NCBI GenBank assembly: GCA_020725705.1
Contig: DYEN01000038.1
Location: 1-36,334 of the forward strand
DNA: 36,334 nucleotides
DNA from: Anaerolinea sp.
Lineage (GTDB): Bacteria; Chloroflexota; Anaerolineae; Aggregatilineales; Aggregatilineaceae
Direction of reading: 5' to 3'
In this document: piece by piece, positions 27,125-36,334 of the stretch
How positions within the stretch are numbered: the first letter of the stretch is position 1
Layout of the letters: every line of letters begins with the position of its first letter
Translations under genes and position numbers: made by a program
The notes under the pieces: generated by a model
What the model was told of the DNA's origin: nothing
Seen by the model: only the letters and a program-made list of their open reading frames with translations
The model's database searches: none

Positions 27125-27982
27125 TCAGGCGAGTCCGGCTGCTTCCGCGCCGCGGCGCAGGAACGCCAGCCCTTCGCGTGCCAGCACGCCGGGCGGCTGG
27201 TTCGGTGGCCGCCACAGACAGGTCGCCGCCGCCAGATCGGGGTTGATCGCGGCGAACGATTCGAGCACCAGCGGGCCGCGATAGCCGGCATCCTTCAGCC
27301 CGCGAAACACGTCCGCCCAGTTGACGGTCCCGCTGCCCACCAGCCCGCGATGGCTTTCGCTGAGGTGCATGTAGCCGAGCGTCTCGGCGCAGCCCACGAT
27401 CGGGTTGTAGAAGCCCTCTTCTTCGATGTTCATGTGATAGGTGTCGCCGTGCACCTGGATGTTGTCAAAGCCACGCGCGCGGATGGCCCGCACCGTTTCT
27501 TGCGTGTCCGCGAGCGTGTTGTAAAGATACGTTTCGTAGCGGTTGCAGGCTTCGAGCGCCAGACGCATCCCGCGTCGCTGCGCTTCCTCGGCCACCTCGG
27601 TTAGCGTGTCGATGATGACGGCGCGCTCGTGCTCGGTCGGCGGGCTGCCGGTGAGCGTGCCCAGCGAGTAGCCGATGCAGCCGCACAGCATCTCGCCGCC
27701 AAGCGCCTGCAACTGGTCCAGCGCCTTGAACAGAAAGGTCTTGGCCTTCTGCGGAGCGACGGGCATGTGCGCGTCTTTGGGCAGCACGAGCGAGGCCGTC
27801 GCGTAGATGCCCGCATCGTCTAGGGCTTGTTTGTGTGCGCGCGCGTCGAATTCGTCCGGCTTTAGCAGGGGAATCTCAATGAAGTCGAACCCGGTTTTGC
27901 CGGCCTCGGCAATGGCATGGTTGCCGGATTCCGTCGTCCACTCCCCGATCCAGAGAAAGGCATGTGCTCCATAGGTGGGCAT
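27125..27982 (-). CDS. Sugar phosphate isomerase/epimerase-like TIM barrel (D-tagatose 3-epimerase family)
   Basis: LALEACNRYETYLYNT, VHGDTYHMNIEEEGFYNPI, YMHLSESHRGLVGSGTVNW, GPLVLESF. Confidence 0.9.
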   Translation of the reverse strand: MPTYGAHAFLWIGEWTTESGNHAIAEAGKTGFDFIEIPLLKPDEFDARAHKQALDDAGIYATASLVLPKDAHMPVAPQKAKTFLFKALDQLQALGGEMLCGCIGYSLGTLTGSPPTEHERAVIIDTLTEVAEEAQRRGMRLALEACNRYETYLYNTLADTQETVRAIRARGFDNIQVHGDTYHMNIEEEGFYNPIVGCAETLGYMHLSESHRGLVGSGTVNWADVFRGLKDAGYRGPLVLESFAAINPDLAAATCLWRPPNQPPGVLAREGLAFLRRGAEAAGLA

Positions 27983-28032
27983 GCTCCGGTCTCCTTAGTG
28001 TGTGAACCTCAAACCGCGCAATGAGCAGAACA

Positions 28033-28704
28033 TCAGCGTGCGGCGCTGTCGTCGCGCGCCGCCTCGTCAAGCACAACAATATGCAGTTCGCCCGGCCCGT
28101 GCATCCCCAGGATCAGCTCCATGGCAATATCCGCCGTGCGGCTTGGCCCGCTGATGATGACCGTGCTGCTGGCGGCCTGGAACACGTCAAGGCCGCGCGC
28201 GCGCACGGTCGCCAGCCAGGCTTCGAGGTGCGCCACGATCTGGCCGGCGCGCACGACGGCGACGTGCACCAGCGGCAAGAGCGATACCTGGCGCGGTTTG
28301 CCCGGCCCTGAGACAATTACCAGACTACCTGTAGCGGCCAACGCCGCGTCCGCGCCGGTGATTCCCACCCGCACGGACGGATCATGAGGCGGGGCGACCG
28401 CCACCCCCGCCTGTGCCAGTGCCGCCTCAAGGCCCGGCAGCGGGATATGGGCAAAGTCCCAGCAGAGCACCTGCCGGTCCGCACCGATCACGTCCAGGAT
28501 CGCTTTCAGGGCGGCGCGCTCGTCCGGGCAGCGGTGAACGGTGCAGTTCAGGGCTTCGGCGCGGGTGGCGAAGTGCTCCACCAGCGCCGCCGGACGCTCG
28601 TCATCGACCGGCGCCACCGGCAGATAATCATCCGGCGGTGGCACGTCGGCGAAGGGGCGCCGGGCAGCGCGCAGGCGGGCGAGGATCGTCTCACGACTGG
28701 TCAT
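28033..28704 (-). CDS. lutC: LUD-domain lactate utilization protein C
   Basis: MTSRETILARLRAARRPF, GITGADAALAATGSLVIVSGPGKPRQVSLLPLVHVAVV, ELILGMHGPGELHIVVLDE; 3' of lutB with overlap. Confidence 0.9.
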   Translation of the reverse strand: MTSRETILARLRAARRPFADVPPPDDYLPVAPVDDERPAALVEHFATRAEALNCTVHRCPDERAALKAILDVIGADRQVLCWDFAHIPLPGLEAALAQAGVAVAPPHDPSVRVGITGADAALAATGSLVIVSGPGKPRQVSLLPLVHVAVVRAGQIVAHLEAWLATVRARGLDVFQAASSTVIISGPSRTADIAMELILGMHGPGELHIVVLDEAARDDSAAR

Positions 28705-30118
28705 TGCGGCCTTCCTCCTGGTCGCGGGCGGCCCACCAGTCGCGGAACGTCTGCCGGGCAAAGCGCGGCAGCTCGCGCGATGCGGTCCAGCCGCCCAGCG
28801 GGCCGAGCGGGATTTTACGCCCCTGTGGCAGCAGCTTCTGCCCGATCTGCGCGGCGTGGGCGGCGCTGTGGAACAGACGCGGTGAGCGGGTGGCGGTCGA
28901 CCAGGCGCGCATCCCGGCGTCCCACAACCAGGGCATATGCCCGGCTTCCACCAAGTCATGGCGTAGATCGAGCAGCATGCGTGGCAGGTCGATGTCGACC
29001 GGGCAGACTTCCTTGCACTTGCCGCATAGGCTGCTGGCGTGGGGCAGGGGCGAGGCGTCCTTCAGATCGGTCAGTAGCGGGGTCAGTACGGCACCAATCG
29101 GCCCGGGATAAACCCAGCCGTAGGCGTGGCCGCCAGTGGCCTCATAGATCGGGCAGGCGTTGATGCATGCCCCGCAACGAATGCAGCCCAGCACCTCGGC
29201 ATAGGACGTGCCGTAGATTGCGCTGCGCCCGTTGTCGACCAGCACAACGTAGAGCGCCTCAGGGCCGTCAGGTTCGTCCGCGCGGCGCGGTCCGTTGATC
29301 ATATGTGTGTAGACGGCCATCGCCTGCCCGGTGGCGCTGCGCGGCAGCACCTGGGTCAGCAGCACATAGTCTTCCAGCGTGGCGACGACCTTCTCGATGC
29401 CGACCAGCGCGACATGCACGCGCGGCAGTGCGGTAACCATCCGCCCGTTGCCCTCGTTGGTTACCAGGCAGAGCGTGCCGGTTTCGGCAATGATGAAGTT
29501 GCCGCCGGAGATGCCCATATCCGACGAGAGGAACGCGGCGCGCAGATGCTCGCGCGCGAAGCGGGTCATCGTCGATGCGTCGTCGGTTGGGGGCATGCCC
29601 AGCCGCTGCACGAACAGATCTCGGATGGCGGCTTTTGACTTGTGAATCACCGGCGTGACGATGTGGCTGGGCGGCTCTCCGGCGAGCTGGATGATGTACT
29701 CGCCCAGGTCCGTTTCCAGCACCTCGATCCCGGCTTCGGCCAGCGCATCGTTGAGGCCGACCTCTTCGCTGACCATGCTCTTGCTCTTGGTCACGCTCTC
29801 CACGTGATGCCGCGCGGCGATATCCAACACGTGAGCGCAGACTTCGGCGGCGTCGGCGGCCCACAGCACGGTGACGCCGCTAGCCGTCAACTGCGCCTCG
29901 GCCTGCTCCAGCAGCTCGGGCAGATGGCTTAGGGCACGGTGGCGGGCGGCGGCGGCCTGCCGGCGGAGCGCCTCGCCGTGCTCGCGCCCGTGGGCGAACA
30001 TGGCAAGATCGCGCTTGCGGGCGGCGGTATCCGTCGCGCGCTTGACGGCGTCTTGCAGCGGCGGGTCGGCCAGCGCGCGCCGCGCCGCTGCGACGAACTT
30101 AGCGGCCTGGCTGCGCAT
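28691..30118 (-). CDS. lutB: Iron-sulfur LUD protein, lactate utilization protein B
   Basis: CIRCGACINACPIYEATGGHAYGWVYPGPIGAVLTP, CGKCKEVCPVDIDLPRML, GISGGNFIIAETGTLCLVTNEGNGRM. Confidence 0.95.
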   Translation of the reverse strand: MRSQAAKFVAAARRALADPPLQDAVKRATDTAARKRDLAMFAHGREHGEALRRQAAAARHRALSHLPELLEQAEAQLTASGVTVLWAADAAEVCAHVLDIAARHHVESVTKSKSMVSEEVGLNDALAEAGIEVLETDLGEYIIQLAGEPPSHIVTPVIHKSKAAIRDLFVQRLGMPPTDDASTMTRFAREHLRAAFLSSDMGISGGNFIIAETGTLCLVTNEGNGRMVTALPRVHVALVGIEKVVATLEDYVLLTQVLPRSATGQAMAVYTHMINGPRRADEPDGPEALYVVLVDNGRSAIYGTSYAEVLGCIRCGACINACPIYEATGGHAYGWVYPGPIGAVLTPLLTDLKDASPLPHASSLCGKCKEVCPVDIDLPRMLLDLRHDLVEAGHMPWLWDAGMRAWSTATRSPRLFHSAAHAAQIGQKLLPQGRKIPLGPLGGWTASRELPRFARQTFRDWWAARDQEEGRNDQS

Positions 30119-30893
30119 GAGAGGTCCTTTCGGGCAAACCGTCGGCCAGCACCTCGGCGATATGGCGCACGCGCGGCGCCAGCCCCCGGCGCGCCAGCCC
30201 GCCGTTGATGTGCATCATGCAGCTTACATCCCCGGTGACGATGGTCGCCGCCTGACTGGCGCGGATGCGCTCGATCTTCTTGTGAAGCATCGCCGCGCTG
30301 AGATCGGGCATTTTGACGCTGAACAACCCGCCGAAGCCGCAGCACTCGTCGCCGTCTTCGAGCGGGACGACACGCGCGTTCTCCAGCGCATCCAGCAACG
30401 CCCGCGCCTGCCGCCCTAGGCCGAGCATCCGCAGCCCGTGGCACGCGTCGTGCACGGCGAAAGTGTGCGGCTCCGGCAGCCGCAGACCGAGATCGGCCAC
30501 GCCCAGGCCATCGACCAGGTATTCGGTCAGTTCCCACGTGCGGGCGGCGACGGCCAGCGCCTGCGCGTGGCGGGCCGGATCGTCTGCGAACAGGCGCGGG
30601 TATTCGTGCCGGATCATCGTGACGCACGAGCCGGACGGGCTGACGATCACTGCCGCATCGCGGAAGGTGTCCAGAAAATGTTCGGCGACGGGCCGCGCCG
30701 CGCGCCGGTAGCCGCTGTTGTAGCCGGGTTGCCCGCAGCAGGTCTGGGCGGCGGGGAACGTAACCGGGACGCCGAGATGCTCCAGCAGACGCACCGTCGC
30801 GATGCCCGTTTCGGGGAACAGCGTGTCGACCAGGCAGGTTACGAACAGCGCAACCGTCTGCCCTGCCGGGGATGTCCGTTCAGGTAAGTCCAT
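30099..30893 (-). CDS. lutA: CCG-domain (Fe-S) lactate utilization protein A
   Basis: CLVDTLFPETGIATVRLLEHLGVPVTFPAAQTCCGQPGYNSGY, SPSGSCVTMIRHEYP, DECCGFGGLFSVKMPDLSAAML. Confidence 0.94.
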   Translation of the reverse strand: MDLPERTSPAGQTVALFVTCLVDTLFPETGIATVRLLEHLGVPVTFPAAQTCCGQPGYNSGYRRAARPVAEHFLDTFRDAAVIVSPSGSCVTMIRHEYPRLFADDPARHAQALAVAARTWELTEYLVDGLGVADLGLRLPEPHTFAVHDACHGLRMLGLGRQARALLDALENARVVPLEDGDECCGFGGLFSVKMPDLSAAMLHKKIERIRASQAATIVTGDVSCMMHINGGLARRGLAPRVRHIAEVLADGLPERTSHAQPGR

Positions 30894-30954
30894 CTCGTAA
30901 CCAACTTAATTCAACAGACTCGTCCGGCAGGTCTGCGACCGGCCAGAAAGCGCG

Positions 30955-30978
30955 TGTCCGGGCCACGGGACCCGGACA
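30955..30978 (-). terminator. Possible terminator/hairpin between aldolase and lutA (minus strand)
   Basis: tgtccggg-ccacggga-cccggaca 8-bp perfect stem, weak T content after it. Confidence 0.45.
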
Positions 30979-30990
30979 GCGCGAACAAGC

Positions 30991-31647
30991 TTACCCGCTC
31001 TGGTACCGCTTGCGCAGGGCTTCGACGTCTTCCTCGCTTAGGAATTTGACGTGGCCGAGCTGATACGCCGTCAGGTAAATGCGTGCATTCAGCTCGATGG
31101 TCTCCATGTTGAACATGGCGTCGCGCAGCGTCGGGCCGTAGGCTACCACGCCATGATTGCCCAGAAGCAGCGTGACATGGTCTTTGATGTACGGGAGCAT
31201 CGACTGGGCCAGCTCTTCGCCGCCGGGGATGGTGTAGGGCACGACCGGCGTCGCGCCGGTGCGCACCACGACTTCCGGCAGGAAGGGCTGCTCCAGCCCG
31301 AAATTCGCGACGGCGAACCCGGTGGCAGTAGGGGGATGGGCGTGCACCACGGCGCGAATGTCGTCGCGCTCGCGGTAGATCGCCAGGTGCATCCGGCTCT
31401 CGGACGAGGCGCGCTCGCCGTTTCCGGCGTCGATCAACTCGCCTTCCGGCGTGAGCTTGACCAGGCTCTCGGGCTTGAGATCGGCTTTGCTGACGTTGGT
31501 CGGCGTCATCAGGATCTCGCGCTTGTTGAGGCGAACGGAGATGTTGCCGTCGTTGGCGGCGACGAAGAAGTGCTGATAGAGGCGCCGCCCCACCTCGCAG
31601 ATCTGGCGGCGCATCTCCCATTCATCCCATGCTGGAAAGTCTGCCAT
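30991..31647 (-). CDS. Class II aldolase/adducin family (fuculose/rhamnulose-phosphate aldolase-like)
   Basis: NDGNISVRLNKREILMTPTNVSKADL, SSESRMHLAIYRERDDIRAVVHAHPPTATGFAVA, LLLGNHGVVAYGPTLRDAMFNMETIELNARIYL (HxH and distal His); start MADFPAWDEW with agaaaggg RBS. Confidence 0.9.
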   Translation of the reverse strand: MADFPAWDEWEMRRQICEVGRRLYQHFFVAANDGNISVRLNKREILMTPTNVSKADLKPESLVKLTPEGELIDAGNGERASSESRMHLAIYRERDDIRAVVHAHPPTATGFAVANFGLEQPFLPEVVVRTGATPVVPYTIPGGEELAQSMLPYIKDHVTLLLGNHGVVAYGPTLRDAMFNMETIELNARIYLTAYQLGHVKFLSEEDVEALRKRYQSG

Positions 31648-31828
31648 CCATGCCCTTTCTTGTGCGCCCGCGCGCCACACAGACGCAACCCGCAACGCCT
31701 GGCTTTCGGCTGCGTTGCATTTTGCTTCTTTTGTTTTCATTTTATATCACGATACAGCACCACACCCCAAAAAGCAAGTGCGTGCCTGCTCACACTTTGA
31801 CCTGGTTTTGCGCCGGAGCGGTGTTCAG

Positions 31829-31868
31829 TTTCGTTTCGTAGCGATTGATTTTAGTACGTTTCGCGATT
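31829..31868. promoter_or_regulatory. Phased TTTC direct repeats, candidate DeoR operator
   Basis: TTTCGTTTCG TAGCGATTGA TTTTAGTACG TTTCGCGATT decamers in the aldolase/deoR divergent region. Confidence 0.45.
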
Positions 31869-31949
31869 ATGCTATTCATACCACCACAAGCGTGCTGTGC
31901 GGGAGCGGGCGCTTTTTCGAAAGAATGCTTTTAGGGGAAGCGAGGCACT

Positions 31950-32780
31950 ATGTCCAATAACTTGTTCCTTGAGGAGCGCCGGCGCGCCATCATGCAGCGC
32001 CTGGAGCACGAAGGCCGCGTCACCGTGCGCGATCTGAGCGAGGAAATGCACGTCAGCGCGGTAACCATCCGCCAGGACCTGCGCGCCCTTGAGGAGCAGG
32101 GCTTGCTGCAGCGAACCTACGGCGGCGCCGTCGCACGGACGGGCGCAGGGCGCCTGAAAGAGCTGTCGTTCAACGTGCGTCTGCAGAAAAATCGCGCCCA
32201 CAAGCGGGCCATCGCGGCCTTTGCCGCGCAGTTCATCGAGCGCGGCTACAGCGTCGCGCTGGACTCGAGCACGACGGCCTATGCGCTGCTGCCCTATCTC
32301 AAGCACCTGGACAAGCTGACCATCGTCACCAACGGGTTGATGTTGGCGCAGGGGTTCCTGGACCGCTCCGACTTTCAAGTGCTGGTCACCGGGGGGCGCC
32401 TGCGGAATGACTCGATCTCGCTGGTCGGGATGCCCGAAAGCCTGCCGAACATCAATCTCAACGTCGGTTTTTTCAGCGCGCGCGGGCTGGCCGAAGGCGC
32501 CGGGATCACCGAGATCGACCCGGACGAAGTGGTGATCAAGCAAGCGATGATCGCGCGCTGTGTCCGCACGATTTACCTGCTTGACGGCTCGAAGTGGGGT
32601 GAGATTGCCCCCTATACGATCGCGCCGCTGGATCGGGTGCAGCATATCATCACCACCGCAGACGCGCCCCCGGACATGGTCGCCCGCCTGCGCGAGCGCG
32701 GAATCCGGGTCGATGTGGTCGAAGCTGGCGAGCACAAGAACGGGGATCGGATCACCAATAACCAGATGATGGGTCGTTGA
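31950..32780 (+). CDS. DeoR family transcriptional regulator
   Basis: FLEERRRAIMQRLEHEGRVTVRDLSEEMHVSAVTIRQDLRALEEQGLLQRTYGGAV, ALDSSTTAYALLPYL, TNGLMLAQ, VTGGRLR. Confidence 0.95.
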   Translation: MSNNLFLEERRRAIMQRLEHEGRVTVRDLSEEMHVSAVTIRQDLRALEEQGLLQRTYGGAVARTGAGRLKELSFNVRLQKNRAHKRAIAAFAAQFIERGYSVALDSSTTAYALLPYLKHLDKLTIVTNGLMLAQGFLDRSDFQVLVTGGRLRNDSISLVGMPESLPNINLNVGFFSARGLAEGAGITEIDPDEVVIKQAMIARCVRTIYLLDGSKWGEIAPYTIAPLDRVQHIITTADAPPDMVARLRERGIRVDVVEAGEHKNGDRITNNQMMGR

Positions 32781-32805
32781 CACGCGTTTCGTTCCGGTGT
32801 ATCCT

Positions 32806-32835
32806 GAAACTAATCGAAAGAAACTGAAAACATGC
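32806..32835. promoter_or_regulatory. Phased GAAA direct repeats, candidate DeoR operator upstream of kinase
   Basis: gaaactaatc gaaagaaact gaaaacatgc: GAAA at exact 10-bp intervals; inverse orientation of the TTTC repeats upstream of deoR. Confidence 0.5.
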
Positions 32836-32968
32836 GATAGGCTTTTTGTCGACAACCTGGGTGGCGTGATCAACCAGGTTCTCCTGATCGGGGACGCCCG
32901 CCTGCATGAGGCGATGGCTGCCACTGCGCGTATCCTGATAGTTACTGTTTCTTGCGAGACAGCTTGCG

Positions 32969-34420
32969 ATGCCAGTGCATGTTCTTGCGATTGATTTAGG
33001 TGCCGAGTCTGGGCGGGTGATGCGCGTCAGCTATGACGGCCAGCGCCTGGACCAAAGCGAAATTCACCGTTTCCCCAACATCGCTGTTCAGGTTTGCGAC
33101 ACGCTCTACTGGGACGTGCTGCGTCTGTGGCACGAGATCACCCAGGCCATCGCGCAGGCTGCCGACGGCATCGCCAGCATCGGGGTGGACTCGTGGGGCG
33201 TGGACTTTGCCCTGCTCGACCGGACGGGCTGTCTGCTCGCCAACCCGGTTCACTACCGGGACCGCCGTACGGACGGGATGATGGAGTGGGTTTTTGAGCG
33301 CGTGCCGCGCCGGACCGTCTTCGAGCGAACGGGCATCCAGTTCATGGCGCTCAACTCGCTGTTTCAGATGGCGAGCCTGGTGCGGTCCAACAGCCCGCTG
33401 CTGGAACAGGCGACCCTCTACCTCACCTTTCCCGATCTGTTCAATCACTGGCTGACCGGCTCGCGCGTGTGCGAATTCACGCACGTGACGACCACGCAGA
33501 TGTTCAACCCGCGCACGCGCACGTGGGATTACGCAACGATGGAAGCGGTCGGCATCCCTACCGGGATATTCCCGGAGATTGTGCAGCCGGGCACTCCGCT
33601 GGGCACCTATCAGGGCATCCCGGTGACGGCGGTGACATCGCACGACACCGCCAGCGCGGTGGTGGCTGTGCCCGCCAGCCAGCCGAACTATGCGTATCTC
33701 AGCAGCGGGACGTGGAGCCTGCTGGGGCTGGAGCTGGACGCCCCGGTGATCAACGAGGCGAGCTACCGCGCCAACGTCACCAATGAGGGCGGCTACGGGG
33801 GAAAGTACCGCTTTCTTAAGAACGTTGTCGGGCTGTGGATCGCGCAGCAGTGCCGCGCGGCCTGGCGCCACGCGAGGACAGAGTACAGCTACGACGACCT
33901 GACCCGCCTGGCCGCCGAGGCCGAGCCGTTCCGCAGCCTGATCGATCCGGACGCGCCCGTGTTTCTGCCGCCGGGTGACGATATGCCCGAGCGCGTGCAG
34001 GAATATTGCCGCCAGACCGGCCAGCCGGTGCCCGAGACGCCCGGACAGATTGTACGGGCGATCTACGAAAGCCTGGCGCTCAAATATCGCCACGCGCTGG
34101 ACCAACTGGTGAGCATCGCGCAGCGCCCGGTCGACGTGGTGCATGTGATCGGTGGCGGGGCGCGCAACACGCTTCTGTGTCAGATGACGGCCGATTCCAC
34201 CGGGCGGGATGTGATCGCGGGGCCGTATGAGGCGACCGCGTTGGGGAACGCCATCGTGCAGTTGATCGCGCTCGGCGAGCTGACCGGCGTCGACGAGGCG
34301 CGGCAGGTCGTGCGGCGTTCGGTGGAGATGCGTCACTACCGGCCCCAGCAGCGCGCCGTGTGGGATGAGGTGTACGAGCGGTATCACGAGATTGTTGTCG
34401 CGCAGGACAGCGCAGAATAA
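32969..34420 (+). CDS. rhaB: FGGY-family carbohydrate kinase, rhamnulokinase-like
   Basis: HVLAIDLGAESGRVMRVSYDG, IGVDSWGVDFALLDRTG, NPVHYRDRRTDGMMEWVFERV, HVIGGGARNTLLCQMTADSTGRDVIAGPYEATALGNAIVQ. Confidence 0.88.
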   Translation: MPVHVLAIDLGAESGRVMRVSYDGQRLDQSEIHRFPNIAVQVCDTLYWDVLRLWHEITQAIAQAADGIASIGVDSWGVDFALLDRTGCLLANPVHYRDRRTDGMMEWVFERVPRRTVFERTGIQFMALNSLFQMASLVRSNSPLLEQATLYLTFPDLFNHWLTGSRVCEFTHVTTTQMFNPRTRTWDYATMEAVGIPTGIFPEIVQPGTPLGTYQGIPVTAVTSHDTASAVVAVPASQPNYAYLSSGTWSLLGLELDAPVINEASYRANVTNEGGYGGKYRFLKNVVGLWIAQQCRAAWRHARTEYSYDDLTRLAAEAEPFRSLIDPDAPVFLPPGDDMPERVQEYCRQTGQPVPETPGQIVRAIYESLALKYRHALDQLVSIAQRPVDVVHVIGGGARNTLLCQMTADSTGRDVIAGPYEATALGNAIVQLIALGELTGVDEARQVVRRSVEMRHYRPQQRAVWDEVYERYHEIVVAQDSAE

Positions 34421-34432
34421 TCGAGCGGGCAA

Positions 34433-35989
34433 ATGCAACCTATTCTTGAGCTTACGAACATCAGCAAGCGGTTTCCTGGCGTACAGGCGCTTCAGAACGT
34501 GCGCTTCGACGTGCTGCCAGGCGAAGTCCACGCGCTGATCGGCGAGAACGGCGCGGGAAAGTCTACTCTGATCAAGATCATTTCCGGCGTCTACAAGCCC
34601 GACGAGGGCACGCTGCGCCTGGACGGGCAAGAACGCCCGCCTTTCAGCAACCCGCGCGAGGCGCAGGCCGCCGGCATTGCGACCATCTACCAGGAACTCA
34701 GCCTATACCCCGAGCTGTCGGCGGCGGAGAACATCTTCATGGGCCATGCGCCGCGCACGCGCTTCGGCGCAGTCGATTGGGGCAAGATGCGCCGCGAGGC
34801 GCGCGAGTTGCTGGCTTCGCTGGAGATCCACGATCTGGACGTGAACCGCAAGATTGGGACGCTCAGCGTCGGCAACCGCCAGCGCATCGAGATCGCTAAG
34901 GCGCTCTCGCTCAACGCGCGGATCCTGGTCATGGATGAGCCGACCGCCGCCCTGACCGAGGCCGACGTCGAGCAGCTTTTCCGCATCGTGCGGCTGTTGC
35001 AAGACCGCGGGGTCGCGATCATCTACATCAGCCACCGTCTGCAGGAGATTTTCACGCTGGCCGATCGTGTCACGGTGCTGCGCGATGGCGAGTACGTCGC
35101 CACGCGCCGCGTGGCCGACACGTCCGAGCCGGAGTTGATCAGCATGATGGTGGGGCGCACGGTTGACGACCTGTTCCCGAAGCTGCCCGCCGAGATCGGC
35201 GAACCGCTGCTTGAAGTGCGCGACCTATGGCGCAGGCCCTATACCCTGGGCGTGAACCTGACCGTTCGCGCCGGGGAGATCGTCGGGCTGGCGGGACTGA
35301 TCGGGTCCGGGCGCAGCGAGCTGGCGCAGACGATCTTCGGGATCACGCCCGCTCAGTCCGGCCAGATCCTGATCGAGGGCAAGCCCGTGCGCATCCGCCA
35401 CCCCGGCGACGCGATGCGGCTGGGGATCGCCTACGTGCCGGAAGAGCGCGGCAGCCAGGGGCTGATCCGGCAAATGACCATCCGCCAGAATATCTCGTTG
35501 GCAGTGCTGCGCGCGCTGACCAGAGGGCCTTTCATCGACCGTCAGGGCGAGAAGTCGTTGGCGGAGCGGATGATCGACACGCTGAACATCCGCGCCTATA
35601 GCACCACCCAGATCGTCAACAAGCTTTCGGGCGGCAACCAGCAAAAAGTAGTCGTCGGCAAGTGGCTGGCATCGAAGCCGCGCATCCTGATCATGGACGA
35701 GCCGACGCGCGGGATCGATGTGGGCGCGAAAGCCGAGGTGCACCGGCTGATGAGCCAGCTTGCGCAACAGGGCATGGCGATCTTGATGATCTCCAGCGAA
35801 ATGCCCGAAATCCTGGGGATGAGCGATCGCGTGGTTGTGATGCGGGAAGGGCGTGTGGTCGGCGAGTTCTCGCGCGAGGAGGCGACGCAGGAGAAGGTCG
35901 CCACGGCGATGATGAGCGTTGAAAACGGCGCGTCCAACGCGGCGGAGCTTGCGGTAGACGCCGTGCAGACGGGTGTGAAGGGCGGGTAG
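34433..35989 (+). CDS. Sugar ABC transporter ATP-binding protein (double ABC domain, RbsA/XylG class)
   Basis: [90 protein letters not shown]. Confidence 0.97.
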   Translation: MQPILELTNISKRFPGVQALQNVRFDVLPGEVHALIGENGAGKSTLIKIISGVYKPDEGTLRLDGQERPPFSNPREAQAAGIATIYQELSLYPELSAAENIFMGHAPRTRFGAVDWGKMRREARELLASLEIHDLDVNRKIGTLSVGNRQRIEIAKALSLNARILVMDEPTAALTEADVEQLFRIVRLLQDRGVAIIYISHRLQEIFTLADRVTVLRDGEYVATRRVADTSEPELISMMVGRTVDDLFPKLPAEIGEPLLEVRDLWRRPYTLGVNLTVRAGEIVGLAGLIGSGRSELAQTIFGITPAQSGQILIEGKPVRIRHPGDAMRLGIAYVPEERGSQGLIRQMTIRQNISLAVLRALTRGPFIDRQGEKSLAERMIDTLNIRAYSTTQIVNKLSGGNQQKVVVGKWLASKPRILIMDEPTRGIDVGAKAEVHRLMSQLAQQGMAILMISSEMPEILGMSDRVVVMREGRVVGEFSREEATQEKVATAMMSVENGASNAAELAVDAVQTGVKGG

Positions 35990-35991
35990 CG

Positions 35992-36334
35992 ATGGCTGCG
36001 ACAAGCAAGGCGTACAAGTCTCGAGCGGCGGAGTCCGGCTTTTCGCTGCGCAATCTGACGCACCTGCTGGGCAGCCAGGAATTCATTCTGCTGATGAGCA
36101 TCCTGGTGCTCAGCCTGGTCGTCTATTCGGACAACCCGCGTTTTGGCACCGAGCGCAATCTGCTCAACATCCTCTCCAACGCGTCGTATATCGCCGTTGG
36201 CGCGATCGGGATGTCCATGGTGATCATCACCGGCAACATCGACGTGTCGGTCGGCTCGTTGATCGGCGTGCTGGCAACCATCGCGGGCCAGCTAGCCGTC
36301 CACGACTACCCGCTCTGGGTGGCGTGGACGGCGC
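35992..36334 (+). CDS. Sugar ABC transporter permease (RbsC class), truncated by window end
   Basis: [22 protein letters not shown]..., [51 protein letters not shown] 2 bp after previous stop. Confidence 0.9.
   Translation, partial: MAATSKAYKSRAAESGFSLRNLTHLLGSQEFILLMSILVLSLVVYSDNPRFGTERNLLNILSNASYIAVGAIGMSMVIITGNIDVSVGSLIGVLATIAGQLAVHDYPLWVAWTA

Noticed and set aside
28705-28959. N-terminal extension of the lutC ORF (308 aa version)
   Set aside because: Extension lies within lutB and has no LUD similarity; MTSRETILARLRAARRPF is a typical LutC start.
32854-32880. aacctgg...ccaggtt inverted repeat between deoR and the kinase as a riboswitch or terminator
   Set aside because: Only a 7-bp stem with a 13-nt loop, no T-run and no recognisable aptamer features.
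32996-34630. Antisense ORF (544 aa) opposite the FGGY kinase
   Set aside because: Shadow ORF; sense frame carries unmistakable FGGY kinase motifs.
1-36334. CRISPR arrays, tRNA/rRNA genes, transposases or prophage genes
   Set aside because: None recognised on reading both strands; gene content is metabolic and transport with no mobile-element hallmarks.

Overview
High-GC, gene-dense bacterial chromosomal segment; protein styles suggest Chloroflexota/Anaerolineae-like, but this is inference. Left to right it contains: (1) the 3' end of narG, then narH-narJ-narI, a TDT/SLAC1-TehA family transporter, a cysteine-poor peroxiredoxin-like protein and an orphan NarL/LuxR response regulator; (2) an S10-type carboxypeptidase (-) and an MFS transporter (+); (3) a translationally coupled minus-strand pair, a cobalamin-binding protein with CarH-like photoreceptor motifs (W-x9-EH and HEIG) followed by a PAS-HisKA-HATPase kinase; (4) two Opp/Dpp-type SBP-permease-permease operons, neither with an ATPase gene; (5) a DUF421 protein plus a small membrane-anchored protein; (6) an SBP/fused-permease/ATPase importer of the AfuABC/FbpABC type; (7) a MOCOS-like class V aminotransferase; (8) a sugar-acid/deoxysugar locus with a TIM-barrel epimerase, LutABC, a class II aldolase, a divergent DeoR regulator, a rhamnulokinase-like FGGY kinase, a RbsA-like double ATPase and a truncated RbsC-like permease. 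The strongest candidate for an under-described system is the stand-alone CarH-like B12 sensor coupled to a histidine kinase (9194-11442). Second are the regulatory architecture and inferred lactaldehyde/lactate coupling of the right-end sugar locus. No rRNA, tRNA, CRISPR array or transposase was recognised.
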